Source: Cyanoderma ruficeps
Taxonomy: Eukaryota; Chordata; Aves; Passeriformes; Timaliidae
Length of the DNA: 64,000 nucleotides
Assembly: GCA_008694505.1 (NCBI GenBank)
Contig: VZDJ01000223.1
Location: 3,561,350-3,625,349, forward strand
Reading direction: 5' to 3'
Part shown: positions 49,443 to 62,599 of the stretch, piece by piece
Numbering within the stretch: the first letter of the stretch is position 1
How the letters are laid out: every line of letters begins with the position of its first letter
Notes under the pieces: model-generated
Told to the model about the DNA's origin: nothing
What the model saw: only the letters and a program-made list of their open reading frames with translations
Databases searched by the model: none
Position numbers and translations under genes: made by a program

Positions 49443-49592
49443 GAGATAGCTAAACTGAAGACAACCATTTCCTCCCTGAGAAAGGAGAACTGCCAGCAGC
49501 AGTTTGTGGCGCAGCAGCAGCTCCAGGAAGTTGCACAGAAGTTTGAAGTTGAGAAGCAGCAGCTGATGACAGATAATGACAAAGCAATCAAG
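49443..49592 (+). CDS. CEP112: CEP112 coiled-coil exon (50 codons)
   Basis: Exon of 150 bases, phase 0 at both ends, between CTTTGCAG and AAG|GTAATC. The peptide starts EIAKLKTTISSLRKEN, passes through a Gln-rich middle (CQQQFVAQQQLQEV) and ends KQQLMTDNDKAIK. This is the most recognisable piece: human CEP112, from memory, has the same length with TTISSL, EN-QQQ, QKFE-EK-QL and DND-AIK. It is structural coiled coil with no enzyme motif. The next exon, which should begin with a segment like VLQDELE, was not found before the window ends, so it lies beyond 64000 or was missed. Confidence 0.92.
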
Positions 49593-50120
49593 GTAATCTG
49601 GGGATTTCAGTCACTGATGCTGCTGCCTGGGCGAGGGTAATTAAAAGTTCTGAATGCAGGGCTGGTTCCTGTTCACACAGAGCTCACCCAGACATCCCCA
49701 GACCTTGCCTTTGATGGAGCTGATGACTCAGGCTCCTTTTCCTCTAGCTGATCCTATGCCTGCATCAAACGGCTGGATTTGGCAAATCTAATCCATCCAC
49801 GTCAGTCAAATGCTTGAATCTTTCCTGTTCTCTCCCTTTTTGTACCGGCCCTGATGATTTAGTGTATTTCCAGCATCTTTATGCTGTGCTTTCAGGGCTC
49901 GAAAGAGAGGAAGGGTGAAAAAGAGGAGAGTGAGGCAGCAGCATGGCCTGCTCTGCAGCCTGGCTTTCACAAACCTTCCCAACTTTCATCTTTAGGGCTG
50001 TGCTGAAGGAAAGTTTGTCCTTAGCTTCCACTGAAAAATACAAGCAAAGTCTGTACTGAATGTTAAAGGAATAAAGTATTTGTTAACTGTAGTTTATACA
50101 TATTTTATTATATTTTTCAT

Positions 50121-50145
50121 TTATTTATTTATTTATTTATTTATT
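50121..50145. repeat. TTTA tetranucleotide microsatellite
   Basis: About six units of TTTA/ATTT in an AT-rich stretch (50095-50180). Confidence 0.9.
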
Positions 50146-51125
50146 ATATTTATACATATTTTATTTTATACGTATTTTGCATCAGAATTCCATTCTTTGG
50201 CCTTTCTCATTGTTTTAAGAGGCTGAATAGCCAGACTGTGTTCTTGCTCCTCTGACACCTTGGCTCAAAGTGGCTGCAGAGAATCCCACCTGTAGAAGTG
50301 AGCAGAATTAGTTTTTAAACGTTTTTCTTCTCAGAGTAGCAAAGACCAATGGGAAAATTTTTAAACTGTCATTTGCTCTGTTTGACAACAAAAACGCCTC
50401 ATGAGAAGTTGTACACAAAAAGGAAATTCATTTTCTTTTTGAGGAAAAGAATTTTCTTTCTGACCATTCTGTGAAAGGTGGAACTATAAAAATGTTGGCT
50501 CTGATCTGTTATGCAGATAGAATAACCTACCACAGGTAGATTATTTTATTACCAGACTTTGCAAATAGAGCACAGGTAAATCACATGATTTTGGGTACAG
50601 GTGAATTTTTACCACTTAGGAACATGGACTGTTTGTAGTTCACTTTTCCAGTGGCCACCAAGATCTGCAGAAACTCCAGTGGACAGAAATGCACTGTAAT
50701 TCAAATTATCATGGTGCCTTCTTGAGTTACATGTTGGAAAAACATGATTTAGACTCTTGAGCAGAATTTTTCTTCTGGTGCAAACTCTACTCTTGAATTT
50801 CTGGATTCTCTGAAGTTACATTCAATGGAATAAATTCAGCTGTTGGCAACAGCAGTTTTTGAACACTAAGGACCATGGGTGGTATGAAACCATTCTGCAG
50901 GTAAATCTATTATAAAGTTCATTTTGATGTTATTACCCCACAGTGTAATGAAATCCTTAAAAACCACAGGGAAATTTTGCACAGGATTTATGAGCAGTGT
51001 CCCAAGCAGTTTTTAGCACTGATGCCAGGAGTAGTTTTAAAAGATTTTGTCAACTTGGAAGAAATTGGAGGAGCTGTTTTGCTTGGAGTTCTTGAATTTT
51101 GTTTAGCATCATTAATACTGTACTT

Positions 51126-51141
51126 AAAAAAAAAAAAAAAA
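51126..51141. repeat. Poly-A tract
   Basis: A run of 16 A, then G and six more A. There is no retrogene body upstream that I can recognise, so it is taken as simple sequence. Confidence 0.8.
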
Positions 51142-52786
51142 GAAAAAACTTCCTTTGAAACCACTGATTTAATGGAAATTTACTGAAATCCAGATAGCCA
51201 AGCAGAAAATTGCTAGGAAGATAAAATGCTGTGTATACTTCTGGAAACAGAAAAAGGTGGTTTTAATATTTGATCACTTCGTATTTTTAAGAACCATACA
51301 TATTTCTAGGCAAGCATATGCAGAAATACTTTGCTTTTTATTAGCCTGGGGCAAAAAACAAAGGGGGGGGGTTGGTGAAAAATGGAATCCTGAATGTCCT
51401 GGAGATGGGGAACAACATCTAACCTAGGGTAAGCTGAAGACCTTGAGGGATGATTAAATAAACATTCTACAAACAAAGCAATTCTTAATATAATGTAATC
51501 TTTTGAGGAGAGTCAGTGTAGTAAAAGCTATTGAAAATACAGCCTTTGCTAAATATAACATTGATTTAAACTAACATTGAGGAACAGATTGCAATTTCCT
51601 CTATTGGTATTGGGTGGCTTCCTGTAAGACCTTCCAATTATTATTTCCTTTCAAAGGGAGAAATACATTTTTACAGAAACCAACTGGCTCTCAGAGAAGT
51701 TTTGGATTTAGGCAGTAAAGTGATATCCAGATGTGGATGCCATAAGACATGATTTTGGTGTTAATTCAAATTCCTGACTCTCTGCTTTGTTATTATTGCA
51801 CAATTGCATCCATCTCCTTCAACTCATTATTTTTAAAGATATCTCCTTAAATATTAGTCAAAAAGAATAAATGAAACTTTCAAGAACCTTTTGCTTCTTT
51901 TGACAACCTAAAAGCCCAATTTGAGCAAGTCTTTTTGCCTTCAGGTGGCCTCGGTTTGGGTCAGTTTGAGACCGATGCTTGAAGGCCTCGGCACTCTGCG
52001 TTAGGCCGTGGTTGGTCTGGCCTAAGGGCAGGTCAGGCTGCTCATCACTGATAAAATCAGGATAAACCTTTGGCTCATCACATTCCTCTCCTGTGGCTCG
52101 TAGGGTGACCACTCTGGGTGGCAGGGAGCAGCAAGGCCTCGTGGCAGAGCTCAGAGCTGCTGAGGTCTGACCCCAAAACCCAGCTGGACCCTCAGTGCCA
52201 TGGAGGCGTCCTTGCTTTGGGCTCACCAGAAGTCAAATCCTTTGGAGCAGAGCCCAGGGACACTGGGGTGGGGCTGAGGGGACAAGGAGCAGAGCTCCCC
52301 TGGTCACTGTGCTGTGCCTCACCCCGGAGGTCGGGAATCCCTGCCCCAGGATCAGCTGGGAGCAGAGCTGTGTTAACGCCCTGCAGATGTTTGGGAAATC
52401 TGCCTGAAGTGCCATGTCTGGGACCCCTTTTTGTGAAGCTTCAGGCTGGAATTGCAGCTCTCCAGTAAGGGGGTGGGCACTGAACTGGGAATGTCTGTGC
52501 AGGAGCTTCCCTGGCCACTGAAGTGTGGGGTAAACATATATATATTTTTTATTTTTTTTTTAAATTATGTTTCTTGCATCCTTGTAGTGATCTATGCACA
52601 GCAGCCTGGAGCTTGATAATTCCAATGGCCAGAGCATTTAACAAACTTCTCTGCTGCTTTTGGTTGCTGGACTGGGCAGAAAAAGAAGTTGGTGGAATCG
52701 TAAAGATACCTTGAGGTTATTTATGAAATCCCAGCCTTGGTTGTTTAGGCTTAGTTGTTTCGGTTTTTTACGAAATCCTTTTGGAT

Positions 52787-52838
52787 CCTGGGATTGAAAG
52801 TACAAAACATTTCCTGGGATTGGAACTGCAAAACATGT
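52787..52838 (+). repeat. 26-bp tandem pair
   Basis: Units at 52787-52812 and 52813-52838 share CCTGGGATTG, then AA and CAAAACAT with a few substitutions. It is a local tandem duplication. Confidence 0.8.
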
Positions 52839-55800
52839 TCAGAGCATATTAATGCTGAAGTTGATGGCCAAGTGGGGATGCCACATCAAAAAGTAGATTC
52901 TGGAAAGAAATGGATGATGGAGAGCATACAGTGACAAACCCACAACAGAAAAGGAGCAAAATGATGCTTTTTTTTGCCAGATGAACCACAATTGTTGTTT
53001 GATTCCTGTTACAGTTTCTAGGATTCTGTTAAATCCCTGAATTAACACCAAAATTTCATTAGCAAAGCATGGTGGGAAGATGACATATTTCAACACTTTG
53101 TATGTCAGCCAGCTTATGATCAGATTAATTCTGTTAATAAATAAGACTTAAAAGATTTCTAGGAAAGAATGGCCTATAATAATGTTCCCCTTCATGTGAA
53201 AAATTTTGAAACAGTTGTTTTTCTTTGTTTTGTTTAAAAATGTTAAGAGGGGGAAAAAAGTCGAAGTGTTTTATAGCCATAGCAGAAAAAAGGGAAATAT
53301 TTTGGGGTTTAAATTGTCTGGGCCTTTGTGGGCATGGAGTATTCCTGACATCCTATATTTGTTAAATGCTGCTTTATCTTGGAGCCAAAGCATCTTTTCC
53401 TCTGTAAAGTACTGGGGGTTTTATCAACACAGTGAATTTTCTCCATGCAACTCTATAAAATACCAAATTTCTCTATCAGAAAACCTGTGTTTTTAAAAAT
53501 TTGATGCACACGCTAATTTTACTTGCAGATCTATTTCATCATCAGCCATATTTATTAGCAAATTCCACTGCTAACTATGAATAATATCCTTTATTAAAAG
53601 GAAAAGCACATCAGGGGAACATTAACTGAGTGACTGCAGCCCTGCAGAGGTTTTCAGTTTTTTGTCCTCAAAACACCTTTTGGAACACCAGCATTGCACA
53701 CTGCCAGAGCTAGGGTTAGAGTTGGTAAGAAATAAATAATTCTAATTTATTGGTTTTAAAGTCCCAAGCAAAGGTAAATCTAAGTGATTTAAATGCCCTT
53801 AATTAGTGCTTATTAAGGGAGGAGAGGCATCTGAGAGCACCCAGCCTAAGCTACCCTGATGAGGAGAAGAAGCGTTTTTAGTCCTGTTTTAGAAGTGAGA
53901 CAGAAAGCCTTGGCTTCACCCAAGGTTTGTGGCAAAGGTGGAAATTAAGGCTGTAATGACTGGTGGTTCAGAAGGCTGTGACCTCGTGTGAGTGATAGCA
54001 CAGAGGACATTAATTAGGGGGGAAATCCCCTGAAAGCTTAGTGGAAACTCTAAATGAAAATTGAAAACTTAGGGTAAAGACATAAATTGTGTCAAGGGCT
54101 TCTTGGTAAGGGAGTCTTGATTTGCTGAGGTGGCAGAATTAACTGCTGCGACCTCAACCACTCGCTCAAAACAAATTTTGTCAGCAGACCCACATTATGG
54201 ATAAGATTTTTTGAAGTGTTTCGTTGCATTTTCTATTTTGACTTGGATGAAGGGGGATCGTTGTGGTTTGTTTTTTGGGTTTTTTTTCAGCCAGCAGCGC
54301 CTTTAAAAGGGAGGTCAGCATTTCACTGTTGGCACTGGCTGATGCCTTGTAAGACATCTGGTCAGAACATGCCCCACCGTTGGTGGCGGTTCTGTGGCCA
54401 CAGCTCTGCCAAATGCTGTCAGTCACCGCAGAGCCTCGGAGATGTGCGTGTCACAAACTTCTCCAGAGGGACTCCAAATCCTTCTAATTGCCTTTGTGCC
54501 TAAACATTACCATGATAAGCCATTTGGCATGGTGAAAGAAAGACTTGTAAGGGACCATCTTGATGTTAAATACATGGAGTGCTTTTTCATGGATCTTTAT
54601 TTCTTTGTCACTGACTTTAGCCTGTAATAACACTCATAACTCTGTCTTTTATTAGCAGGGAATTACAAGGCACCAGCATTGGTGCTTTAGCGTTGGAAAG
54701 CAGACCTTAAAATTTACCAGGCAAATGACTTTATCTTGCTCATAATTTCTTATATTCTCTTTGATTAGAAGAGGAAGTCATATCTTCCAAAAGAATAGGT
54801 AAATTAAATCTGCAGCTCTTCTATGGCTTTGCTTTCTCTGTTTCATGGGGTCCAAACTCTGAGGCACCTGTTTTTCACAGCTTTGTTGATGTAAATAGTT
54901 TCACCCAAATGCTGTCTGTTAGAGAAATGAGGGTTTAGCCCTGAGGTTTTCAACTCTTGCTTCTGCTCTGTCTCATGATTCCATTACCTGGTTATCCTTA
55001 AAAGCCTGTATTGACACATTCATTATAAATTATAATTAAAATAGGCTGACTTTTGTGTTAAGCTTAGATAGTTATTGATCACAACTGAAACTCTGGTTTT
55101 AAGAAACTCTTCCTTTCAAAACCATCTCTCTTTTTCTGCTGCCACAGAAATGATTTCATTGTCTGAAGCATAGTACCTTCTCTTCAAAATTACAGGGTTT
55201 CAGATGTTTGGCCAGCCAGGCAATCCGAGTGGCTGAGCATCTGTAAGTACTTTATAATATCTTTGACATGCTTTGTGAGACAAAGAATTGAGTCATCTTT
55301 TTTTTTCCTGCAGCAAACTTTGCACTCTGGTATTTTTCTTGACTTTTCATGTCTCAACACATTGAAGAACTTACCATGGCCAACAGCAAAATCAGACTTA
55401 CAAGTTTTATAAAAGACTAGAGCTAGTGCCTGCCATTTCCTCTGAACTGCAGTCCAGATTTTTCTGACAGGTTTAAAAGTTGGTATTTTTACTTTTTCCT
55501 ACATTGTCATTGTTGTCCTCAATGTTTTATTTTCCCTCCAGAAGGCACTTTGCTACTTGAAGTCCTTTTAATTCCTTGTTAGCCCCAGAAGGGATGCCAC
55601 CTGTCTCCAAATTATGGAGTTAAAGATTCTATAAATGCAGAATTAAATATAAAGTCATATACAGCTAAACTTCCTTGCTTTTAATAATGTGGACTACACT
55701 AGTTTTGCACTGGAAAAATGGGGCAAAAAATTCAAAACCAGCCATAAAATTCACTGCTTTTAATTGACAAGACAGGAGTAAGAGCACTGAGAGGGGTTCT

Positions 55801-56138
55801 GGGTAATCAAAAGGGTGCAGACAAAACACTCTTATTAGTAAGTGTTAAGTAATACTGATATAAGCCCACACAGTTTGTAAAGAAGGGCAGGCAAGGTTTA
55901 GAACTACGTTATAAGAAAATGGAAATCAGCTTTTTCAAGGCTGCTGCGATGCTCAGAGTTTACTGCTGCATTTCAAAGACGTTTTTCTCTCCAAAGAGCA
56001 GAAGGACTTTTATGTGGAGGAGAAAGTGGTGCTTAAAAAAGACAGAGCTGGGGAGATACCCAGGAGTTAGGAGGCAGAATGCCCGGGAGGAAGAGCCTGT
56101 GCTCCAAAGTCTGGGACTTTACTGGAGAGAGGGGGAAG

Positions 56139-56153
56139 AAAAAAAAAAAAAAA
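56139..56153. repeat. Poly-A tract
   Basis: A run of A in purine-rich sequence (GGGGGAAG before, GATAAAGATAAAAA after). Confidence 0.8.
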
Positions 56154-57710
56154 GATAAAGATAAAAACAAGTGTCTAATGCCGTCCAAAGACAGGGCATC
56201 TGTAAAACAGTCTGTGCACAGGGCTGTGTAGGCTTTCCAAGGGCTGTGCTTTGTTCCAGTTCCAGTGAGTTCCTGGAACGCAGCCTCCTTTCCCTGCTCC
56301 TGGAACAGCCTTGACTGCAGGGCTTCTCCAGCCGTGGAGGTGGAAACACGATCTGTGTGAACCACGGATCCCACCAACAAAAGGGTGCTGGGGAAAGCGA
56401 CGTCTTCAAAGCAAACCTTCCGCGGGCCACAGACGTTTATAACTCTGCACTGAAGGGTTTGAAAGCCTGGCACAGGCAGGAGAGTTGCAGGGTTTGGCAA
56501 GCAGGGGTTTGGGGATGTGGATCTGCTTTGTTATCAACATCTCTTTTCCCTGAGAGATCGCTCTTACAAGCGTGGCTCATCCCAGGGGCGAGCTGGAGCA
56601 GCATCAGGTTGCCCTGGCTGATCCCATTGTACCCACACCACTTCCAGCATTTGTGTCCACATCCTTTTTCTTTTTTTTTTTTGTATGTTCTGCTGTAGGT
56701 TGCTTTTGGTTTTGTGCTAATTGTGGTGCTGGCTGCTCCAGGGATATCAGCAGGAGAGAGTCACTGAGGATTTCAGCTTTGTGCATTAAAATGCTCCTGC
56801 CAAAATGAGTGTTGACTTTAGAAATCTTCAGATTCCACTTAGAATTTTCTGCTGGCTCTCTAGCTTTGTATGTAACTGAATCTCAAAAAGATCAAATATC
56901 AAGAGTGTTTTTTAAAAAATGGCTGGCTAACACTTTTGAATGGCAGATCACAGGGAAATAGAAATATCTTTGTTAAACTTCACCATTTTCATAATAGTTG
57001 GGCTTTTCTTAAGTGTAACAAGAGAAACTTGGAGAATCTGATACCTGTGCATGGTAACTATTTACTAATATTTAAAGGCAGGGTAGGAGAACAATCAAGT
57101 GGTCAGTAGCACTCTTAGACTTTTCGAAAGGCATTGCCTTGATTTTCTGTAACTGGAATGTTTTCTCCATCCAAAATGAAAATACCTATTGTTTTGTTAG
57201 CATTAAAAGATGACTTACAAAGAGCTAGAAGAGGAAAGCAGCCAAAGCTGCCATATTCCTGCCACTTTCTTGCGTCAGCGGAGCTGCGAATAAAAGAACT
57301 TTCCAAGTTACAGGGCTTCACTTGAAAAGGGAAAAAAGTCTGCGGCGACTTTTATCTGTGTATCCAGCAGATCAGATGGCAAAGTCACCCCCAGAGCTGA
57401 GCAGGGGAGCAGCTCCTGCCTTTCTCTGGAGCCCCAGAGCTGTGAAACAGCACCAGGTACGACATCAAAAGGTCCAAATACGCGTCGAGCGTAAAGTTTG
57501 GGGTTTTTCAAAGCACCTGTCTAATTAGCTCAGCTCGGTGTTTGCCAGCCCTCACTCTGACTTTCTCACAGTTGTGTGCTCAGCAGAAGTGGCTTTTTCA
57601 TCTCAGAGATTTGGGTAAGAGGTTAAACCTACAAACACTGTCACCAAACCTGACCCGGCGGCTCCTCGGTACAAGCCTATCCCATTTCCTCGCAGCATCA
57701 ATCGCCCCAT

Positions 57711-57750
57711 TGTGCCCAGCTAGAAAAGGTTGTGCCCAGCTAGAAAAGGT
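57711..57750 (+). repeat. Exact 20-bp tandem duplication
   Basis: TGTGCCCAGCTAGAAAAGGT occurs at 57711-57730 and again, identically, at 57731-57750. Identity implies a recent event or an assembly error. Confidence 0.92.
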
Positions 57751-59675
57751 GAGGTGGAGCTGTTAGCCAGTTTCTTTTCTAGAGGGGTGAAATCATTTTA
57801 ATTGAATGTTATTATCAGCCAGTCCTTGTGCTTTGACATGGATTCAAAGTGAAGCTGCTCATCCGCTTAGAGAATGCGTAGGCACTAATGGAATAACCTC
57901 AGCGAGTTTTCGGATGCCTCCATCCTCAGGGAAATTGGTTTGACTTGCCCTTTAGTGGAAATTTTGTGTACTGCTGGCAGCCAAAATAGCACTGGAGTCC
58001 AGAAGCAGGAGAAAGTCTATTCTGTGTGTTGTACTCTGCTCCTTTTCCCACTAAAAATTGTGCAGAGAATATTTTCTGTTTGCCACACCTCGTTGCCTTT
58101 CAGCCCAAGGAACTTGTCTCTGTGTGTTCATACAGTACATGTGTGTATAATAAGAAGGAAAACTAGATTAGTTTTATTGAAAATACACTTTATTATTCAA
58201 GGCTGTTGCATGTGGATTTCATGTCCATCGTCCATCCTGCAGTGGAGAGTGGGATGCCTTTCCTGGGAGCAGTTCCTTGTTGCTGATTCTTGCACCATCA
58301 TGTCTCGATTCACTGATGAACAGGATCTCAGACAGTAAATATTTGATTTGTTGACCCTTGAAAATATGCATGAGGAAGACTGAGGGCTTGAGGCTTATGG
58401 AGAAGACTGTGAACCTCAAGGCTGAAGCTTTTTCTGAAGTGTTTCTCTGCAGGCATCTGTAGTTTTGTATCTTTGGCCTCTTCAGGAAGCTCGACTGATT
58501 TATGGGGCAAAGAGTTCACCTGTTTTCTTCTTCAGGGGTCTGTCTATGGAATTTATTCTCAGGAAACTGGAGTAAGTGTTGCCTACAGGATAAAATTTAG
58601 GACTTTAAATGAACTTCTTGGCAGCATCCCCTCCAAAACTGCCAAATAACAGAGGAGTGGAAGAACAGGGATGAGTCAAGCACAACCAAAACCTTACTAC
58701 TGTGAGTAAGGAGGAGGACACAACCAGTTTTTAACTTCTTTTGTTACTAAAACTCCTCTGCTTATTTCTAGTTTAAGCCTTCACCACACTGAAGTCAATA
58801 ACTTCAATTAAATCAACATGTTTTAATTACTACGAAACCAAATTCTTCAGCACTGATTCACCTCCATCTACGAATCTAATTCCTGATACAACTCCAAGAG
58901 TGACCTGCAGTGGTGTTGGAACTGCCTTCACTGGCCTGGATAGCCAACTGGGAGACCCAAAATTTGAACTTCCAATGCTGAATTTGTCTCCTGCATTTAT
59001 TTCCAGAGAAATAAATCATCAGTGAAAACCCCGGATTGCCAATTATGAAGAGTTCATTAAGATTTGCTGAAGTTCAAAGCAAAAACACCAGTTCCTCACA
59101 GGTCAGGGCAGCTCTTCTAATGGTTCCTGCTTTGCCTCCAGCAGCAGCTCATCCCCAGAACCTGTTTATTTTCTGCCAGGGCTGTTGGCAGGTGAATAGA
59201 GCCACATCAGATCACCTCACTTGTATTTTATGCTGGAAGCCCATGCCCTGGATATGCCATTTTCCTGGCCCAGGATGGCATGAGATCATGGATTTCAAAC
59301 CAGGCCATGTTGGCCTTAGAAGACAAAACATGCAATGCCCTGTTCACTTCCCTCTTGAGATTTGCCAAGTCCCAGCTCAGCTTTGCCCTGGGGTTTGCTG
59401 TCTCACACTTCAGATCATCCCAAAGAAGTAAAAGCTGGTGTGGGGAGGAAGGAGAGCATCACTCATCATGTCCTGAAAACAGATCAGATCATTTGTGATA
59501 CAAAAAGGAGTGGATGTAAGTTCTTCTGGAACCAGATCAGGGTAAAGCAAATTAGTCCCTTTTCTAGGGAAATAGTTAGGGCATGGCAGCACTAAAACTT
59601 CACGCAGATCTCCTGTGGTTTAGGAAAATACATCATGTGTGCACTTGCCAGGTGGGCAGTGGTGCCGGTCCAGAG

Positions 59676-59725
59676 TCACAGAATCATTAAGGTTGGAAAA
59701 AACCTCTGAGGTCATTGAGTCCCTC
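59676..59725 (-). mobile_element. CR1 LINE 3' terminal fragment
   Basis: The plus strand reads 'tcacagaatcattaaggttggaaaaaacctctgaggtcattgagtcc', the end of the same CR1 type as at 41094, in minus orientation. The match fades after about 50 bases. Confidence 0.85.
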
Positions 59726-61566
59726 CAGGCTCCTGAGAGTCGCTGTCTCAGCAGCCCAACATTTTCATTTCAGCAGAAGGTTGTGCTATCTCTCTTTTCA
59801 ACTAAAGTTGTTGAAAATAATGTTAAACCTTAAAGTGCTGTAATGTTTTCCTTTCCATTTTCCACGTGAGTGCCCAGGGACTGCCGTGAGCTCCCACCTC
59901 TGGTACCATGGTTCTCCTTGGCTTTTTCATTCCTGCTATTAGTGTGACTCTTTGCCACCCTGCACCCAGCTTTCCACACCAGGATCTCACCTGGAGGAGA
60001 CCCAGGAAGAGGATGTGCTCACTCAGGGAGGGATGATGCCCACAAGGAGTGTCCAACCCAACCCCCTGCACACACAGCTGGAGCCCCCGGGTGCTCTCCC
60101 TGCTCTGCTCTCTGCCAGGGTTCTTATGTAAGAAAGGGTAAAAGTACAAACAAGAACACTGAACATGAAAAGTGAGTTTGTTTGCTTACTGAGAAGCCTG
60201 GCAGGGGCAGAATGGAAGTGGATAAATAAAAATTCAGGCTGACAAATGTTAAGTACCTACAGGAACACCTGCACCACCAGACCAAGCCAGGACTCTGCAG
60301 GCAGCTGGAAGGGGAAATGCAAGGTGGGTATTGACACTCTGTGGCTCCAGAAAACAGCTCTATGTGCTGTAGTTAAATTCCTCTTACTTTTGTTTCTGCT
60401 GTCAAAATCATTCATGTCCTTTCCGGTTTTGCACTTGTAATTCAGCAAGGTAGAATGGCAATTACTGAAGCCTGTATAACAATTTGGATTTTATCAGTGG
60501 ATTTTAATTGTCTGCCTGGAAACACCTTTGACCACAGCCATGCTCTGAACTCCAAGGAGGGTCTCCTACCTGGTGTGGTGTTTTCTTCCTGCTACTGGAG
60601 TAACACATCACTTCTACTCGATGTTCATGGCTATTCATAATCATTCTATGGAAATGTGTGTCTGCAAATCAAGTTTGGTATTGCTGAGCACTCATTTGTG
60701 CTCATTTTGAGTTTCTAACTCAGCCTTCGTGGTGAGTGTGAAGAGCTGATGTCCTTTCTCCATCTCAGCAGAGGCCAAGCTCATTTGTGTTTCCCTATCA
60801 GATCATGAACTAGATCGAGATTTGTAAGACTTTTCTGCCACAGCAAAAGGATCTTCACCCTGAAACAAGCAGAGTTTCAGCTCAAAACTGGGCTGAAACA
60901 GACTTAACAAAAAAACCCACAATGCCCAAAAGCTCTCAATGGAAATCAAACTGCTTTGTCAGGACTGTGATAAGAGCTCTTGACACCCCACTAAGACTAT
61001 TTCTGAGGCACAGAAATAGCTTTGGCAAGTGTTTTTCCCCTGGTCCTCTTTCTAGTTGCCCGTTACACCTTGTTCTTGCCTGTACTGAAGAAACTATTAG
61101 CACCAAAAAATGCAGCATGGGCTTGAATGTTTAAATAACTGCTTTTAAGGGAAACTACCCCAATAAATTGAAACTAGACAAATTCTGATTTTTTTTAATA
61201 GATGATTCCACTTCAGCTGTAAAGAATACAGCAGAGTTAAAGAAATGCAGTGATGAGAACTCCCAGAAACTAGTTATGCAGGAATTAGAGTAAAATGTTT
61301 TGTATAAAAAGTTATCAGAAATATTTAAATAGGTCATGGAGCCTGACATTGTTCCTTGCTATGTGTGTATGTGTCTGTCTATCTAAAATATTCGGCACTA
61401 CTTTTGTAGAGCTCTAAAATGGATGGAAGAACTTCTGAAGGAACTGAAATAGATCTTCCCCATGTCTAATTTGGGGGGAAAAAAAAAGGAACTTAAAGGA
61501 TTTTAGAAATGTTTAGAAACATTGGCATTATGACAGCAAAAATCTCTGTCATAACATCATATGATT

Positions 61567-61604
61567 AACTAGATCAGAAACGTTCTGGGATGTTCTGATC
61601 AGTT
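61567..61604. repeat. Imperfect inverted repeat
   Basis: AACT-A-GATCAGAA (61567-61579) pairs with TTCTGATCAGTT (61593-61604) except for one bulged A, across a 13-base loop. It is a 12-bp stem with no known role here. Confidence 0.6.
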
Positions 61605-61791
61605 ATGTTAATGCCTCTTCTAAAAAGTATAAAGCTAATGCTCTATAAAATAGATACTTGAAAAACAGTTTTGGTTTTCCTCAGGCTACTGAGATTAGAG
61701 TTTCGTAATCTGTTTGACCAGCTGCAGAGGACGTTCTATTTCATTTTTTCTTTTTAAGTAAATGAGCTTCATCTCAACATGATTAAAAAGT

Positions 61792-61807
61792 AAAAAAAAA
61801 AAAAAAA
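61792..61807. repeat. Poly-A tract
   Basis: A run of about 15 A followed by TAGAATTGG, in AT-rich intron sequence. Confidence 0.8.
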
Positions 61808-62547
61808 TAGAATTGGGCTTCAAAAATACTCCATTTTCACTCATACTTTTAAATAGGAGCAACTGCATTGTCATGTCTTGTTGCAAATGTAATTGGGTTG
61901 GAGGTCATTAAAGACTTTGAATAAGAGAATTTCCAAGTTTCCAAGTGTGCATCCTCCCCTGTCAAGAATCACTCCATTTTTGGCTTCCAGACATAATTTT
62001 AGGAGATATTACTTTGCTGCCTCTCACATCTCACATGTGTTGAGTCAAGCTCGCTCTTGTTCAGTTCAAAAAGCAGTAGTTTGCCTCGCGAGTTAATTTT
62101 GTTGATTAAGGTTACTTTGAAAGGTAAAAAGACGTTATTAGATTTCTTTGTGTGTGCCTGTGTGCAAGAAAACATGTGTTATTTTGTGTAATGGGAGAAT
62201 TGCAGCAATACTGAGCACTTGATTGCACAAAATAAATAGCTTTTCTTTCATTCTTACTGGGAATCAGATTGGCCTATTGATTAGAAATATCTGAGCTTTT
62301 CATATTTCTGTTTTAAAAGAGCAGAACGAAACAAGAGGCTTTGTAAGGCCTGTTAGAAATGTTTATATTTCCAGGTGAGGAGCAATGCATTTTAAAGAGA
62401 CATTTGCAGAGCACCAGGGGTCTGCTGGAGCCTCTGGGCTGCCTCCAGGTGTGAAGTATCCAAACACCCACTTAAAGTGGCAGTTTAGTGATGAACTTGG
62501 TTGGGAACGAAGCCCCGGGCAGCAGAAGATTGCCTCATACAGCCAGT

Positions 62548-62599
62548 GATTGATAAATCCGCTTTATCTCTGCCTCCTTCAGCGAGCGATTGATAAATC
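62548..62599 (+). promoter_or_regulatory. Paired GATTGATAAATC homeobox-like sites
   Basis: GATTGATAAATC occurs at 62548-62559 and again exactly at 62588-62599, 40 bases apart, within unique sequence that has several CpG and little simple repeat (62480-62800). TGATTGAT-type cores are bound by PBX/HOX/MEIS complexes. The exact pair in a clean block makes an enhancer plausible, but there is no direct evidence. Confidence 0.3.

Noticed and set aside
55204..55242. Possible mini-exon between TTTCAG and GTAAGT
   Set aside because: Has acceptor- and donor-like borders and is 39 bases long, but in the required phase 0 it contains a TGA, and its sequence does not resemble the expected coiled-coil continuation. 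A pseudo-exon.
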